DNA from: Lachnospiraceae bacterium MC2017
Lineage (GTDB): Bacteria > Bacillota > Clostridia > Lachnospirales > Lachnospiraceae
NCBI GenBank assembly: GCA_000701625.1
Contig: JNJK01000005.1
Coordinates: forward strand, 1 to 64,000
Direction of reading: 5' to 3'
DNA: 64,000 nucleotides
Every line of letters begins with the position of its first letter. Within the stretch, counting starts at the first letter, position 1. A program made the translations under genes and the position numbers. Positions 62,350 to 64,000 of this stretch are shown piece by piece. The notes under the pieces were generated by a model. That model did no database searches. It saw only the letters and a list, made by a program, of their open reading frames with translations, and was not told the DNA's origin.

Positions 62350-64000
62350 TCAATTAGAACTTGATCTCTTTTGTAATTTGTCTACCTCGGCCTCCATTGA
62401 TCGGGCTTGTGCCAACAATCGATCCAACCAGGCTGATACGTCTTCCTCTGCAGGCTGTTCTTCTCCTGACCCACTTCCAGAGTTCACTGATGTTTCTGCA
62501 TGTGCTTCAGGCTGCGTTTCCCGGCTCTCTAATTTGTCTACCTCGGCCTCCATTGATCGGGCTTGTGCCAACAATCGATCCAACCTGGCTGATATGTCTT
62601 CCTCTGCAGGCTGTTCTTCTCCTGACCCACTTCCAGAGTTCACTGATGTTTCTGCGTGTGCTTCAGGCTGCGTTTCCGAGGCTTCGTTAGGTGCATTCAC
62701 AGGTTCTGTTTTTTCAGGTTCGCTTGCAGGTGCTGTTTTTTCAGGATCGGCAGGTGCTATTTTTTCAGGATCGGCAGGTGCTATTTTTTCAGGATCGGCA
62801 GGTGCTATTTTTTCAGGATCGGCAGGTGCTATTTTTTCAGATGCCTCAGGTTTTGCTTCGCTTTCCGGGTTAAAGGCCTTTTTACTTGGCTTCTTTTTCT
62901 TAACGACAGGAATGTCATTAACACCGCCTTCATTAGGGGCTTTTGCTCCCTCTTTACGCGCTTTAGCCTCTTCCGGACTTATTCCGAATAAATTCTTAAA
63001 TGTCTTAGGATCTACTTCACCATTATTTCCTTTTCCTGCATCTTCCGGCTGCTTTTGTTCTCCTTCAGCGTTGGCATCGACAGGTTTTCCATTTTTCTTT
63101 GCCTCTCTTGCGGCCTTCCTTGCAGCTCTCCTTTCTTCTCTTCCCTTTGCTCTTTCGGCTCGTTTCCGTTCTCTTTCAGCTTCTCTCTCGCCCTTCCTTT
63201 CTTTCTTCTCAGCCTCTTTCTCTTCCTTTTCTTCTGTTTCTATTTCCTTTGCTTCCTGCATTTCATCCCATTTATCTTCACCGTAGATCTTCTCACCGAT
63301 CGAGTTGTAAACTGCACTTGCGCCTTTCTTGATGCCGCTTCCTATTGCCATTGCACCCTTTTTGATGCCGCTTCCTACTGCTTTTACGCCCTTCCATGCG
63401 TATTGTCCGGCTGTCTTTAATGCACCGCCAACCTTTTTAGCATCCGCTTTGAGCTTGTCCGGATCCTTCATGTATTCATCTACTTTCTTCGATGCCATAT
63501 CCATGAGTTTCGGACCGACCTTAGCCAGGCCTCCGGTCACTGCATCACCGATCTTGCCCCAGAAGCTCTTCTTTTCATCCTTTTCTTCCTTTTTCTCTTC
63601 TCCCTCATCTTTTTCTGCAGCATCTTCTTCTGCCTTCTTGTCTTCTTCACTCTTTGTATTGCCTCCGCCATTAAAGAGTGATGCCAGTCCCTCGAAACTG
63701 AACTTATTAGAAAAGACCTGGATCAGTGGCTTTGCTTTCTCTTCGCTCTTAGGTTTTGCATCCTTGTCTTCACCGGATGCTTCTTTAGCGGCTTCCTCCT
63801 TTGATTCCTTTATCTCTTTCTCAAGAACATCCGAAGCTTTCATTACATCTTCAGGCGGCTTCGCTTTCTCAGCCTCCTCTGTAGTCTCTTCGGTCTTTGT
63901 ACCTGTAGCTTCTGCTATAGTGGATGTTTCTGTAGCTTCTGTTGTAGTGGGTGTTTCCGTCTGCGTTTCTGCAGATTCTGTTGCAGTGGGTGTTTCCGTC
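62350..64000 (-). CDS. Repetitive Lys/Glu-rich protein, incomplete at its N-terminus
   Basis: The reading frame is open from the right window edge, so the true start lies beyond 64000; an internal ATG at 63843 has no convincing binding site. The visible 549 residues include a Thr/Glu-rich ETPT repeat region at the edge, a charged segment, a glycine-rich amphipathic stretch with GSGIKKGA repeats, a long Lys/Arg/Glu coiled-coil-like block, four EKIAPADP repeats and two 52-residue C-terminal repeats containing LDRLLAQARSMEAEVDKL. I do not recognise a family. No signal peptide or membrane segment can be judged without the N-terminus. Confidence 0.75.
   Translation of the reverse strand, partial: TETPTATESAETQTETPTTTEATETSTIAEATGTKTEETTEEAEKAKPPEDVMKASDVLEKEIKESKEEAAKEASGEDKDAKPKSEEKAKPLIQVFSNKFSFEGLASLFNGGGNTKSEEDKKAEEDAAEKDEGEEKKEEKDEKKSFWGKIGDAVTGGLAKVGPKLMDMASKKVDEYMKDPDKLKADAKKVGGALKTAGQYAWKGVKAVGSGIKKGAMAIGSGIKKGASAVYNSIGEKIYGEDKWDEMQEAKEIETEEKEEKEAEKKERKGEREAERERKRAERAKGREERRAARKAAREAKKNGKPVDANAEGEQKQPEDAGKGNNGEVDPKTFKNLFGISPEEAKARKEGAKAPNEGGVNDIPVVKKKKPSKKAFNPESEAKPEASEKIAPADPEKIAPADPEKIAPADPEKIAPADPEKTAPASEPEKTEPVNAPNEASETQPEAHAETSVNSGSGSGEEQPAEEDISARLDRLLAQARSMEAEVDKLESRETQPEAHAETSVNSGSGSGEEQPAEEDVSAWLDRLLAQARSMEAEVDKLQKRSSSN
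62375..62686. repeat. Two 156-bp tandem repeats
   Basis: Units 62375-62530 and 62531-62686 are in frame (52 codons each) and differ at about three bases over the first 146, then diverge at the end. This suggests a recent duplication. Confidence 0.9.
62742..62837. repeat. Four identical 24-bp tandem repeats
   Basis: The unit CAGGATCGGCAGGTGCTATT plus TTTT is repeated four times without change, with degenerate copies on the 5' side. Each unit encodes EKIAPADP in the charged protein. Confidence 0.92.

Noticed and set aside
62742-62837. Regular 24-bp repeats that could suggest a CRISPR array
   Set aside because: The repeats are directly adjacent with no spacers, stay in frame and encode EKIAPADP.
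62378-63286. 302-codon open frame on the plus strand
   Set aside because: It lies antisense to the charged repeat gene, and its Ser/Ala/Phe-rich product is the mirror of Glu/Lys codons. It has no ribosome binding site.
1-64000. tRNA, rRNA and c-di-GMP riboswitch candidates
   Set aside because: I looked for T-loop and GEMM-type conserved stretches by eye in the intergenic regions and saw none; a covariance model search would settle this.

Overview
The window is about 64 kb of AT-rich DNA from a low-GC Gram-positive anaerobe, most likely a gut or rumen Lachnospiraceae (Clostridia). This rests on the protein types (a glycyl-radical enzyme with its activase, an ABC-F ATPase, ThiT under a TPP riboswitch, a MacB-like exporter with an OmpR-type two-component pair, a sodium symporter of the NSS family) and on AGGAGG-type ribosome binding sites and Clostridia-style terminators. 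I found no rRNA, tRNA or CRISPR array. The genus cannot be fixed from what I can see.

Layout, left to right. At 1-132 lies the 5' end of a transposase, followed by palindromes. At 405-2156 is an AAA-ATPase-like/PD-(D/E)XK protein. At 2.4-5 kb L-rhamnose isomerase diverges from an AraC-type regulator. At 5-10.9 kb are a GH114-like TIM-barrel protein, DNA polymerase IV, an NSS symporter, a HAD hydrolase and an acidic lipoprotein. From 11 to 27.2 kb everything runs leftward and is signalling: a TPR-GGDEF protein, then a tight five-gene unit made of a tandem-receiver response regulator, a FIST-domain hybrid histidine kinase, a degenerate EAL protein, and two giant PAS/GAF/GGDEF/EAL proteins of 1327 and 1607 aa. 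At 27.3-28.2 kb is a TPP-riboswitch-controlled thiT. At 28.4-36 kb are housekeeping genes (HD protein, thioesterase, phosphoglucomutase, ABC-F ATPase), an HPr-like protein without the catalytic His, a sugar isomerase-like protein and a membrane diguanylate cyclase.

At 36.2-39.3 kb clpS-clpA-aat form a compact operon that would carry out leucine/phenylalanine N-degron tagging, recognition and unfolding. At 39.5-46.9 kb is the metabolic highlight: a SsuABC/TauABC-type sulfonate-like ABC importer, a glycyl-radical activase, a dehydratase-like glycyl-radical enzyme and an aldehyde dehydrogenase in one operon. It is preceded by two near-identical 21-bp operator palindromes centred 50 bp apart and by an XRE regulator fused translationally to an acyl-CoA-synthetase-like gene. 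The simplest reading is import and fermentation of an organosulfonate, for example dihydroxypropanesulfonate dehydrated to 3-sulfopropionaldehyde and then oxidised; the exact substrate is inference.

At 48.9-53.8 kb are a secreted C39-like peptidase, a chemoreceptor, a PAS-GAF protein with no output domain, a small unknown protein and a phosphoribosyltransferase lacking the acidic pair of its PRPP motif. At 54-60.1 kb a five-gene operon encodes an adaptor with a very long coiled coil, a MacB-like ATPase and permease, and a response regulator with its kinase. At 60.3-62.3 kb is a membrane SpoIIE-type phosphatase. The right edge holds a lysine/glutamate-rich, tandemly repeated protein whose reading frame runs off the window.

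At least five GGDEF/EAL proteins plus a chemoreceptor in one window point to an organism that invests heavily in c-di-GMP signalling. Several members have lost catalytic motifs, so part of this set probably senses or binds rather than makes or breaks c-di-GMP.
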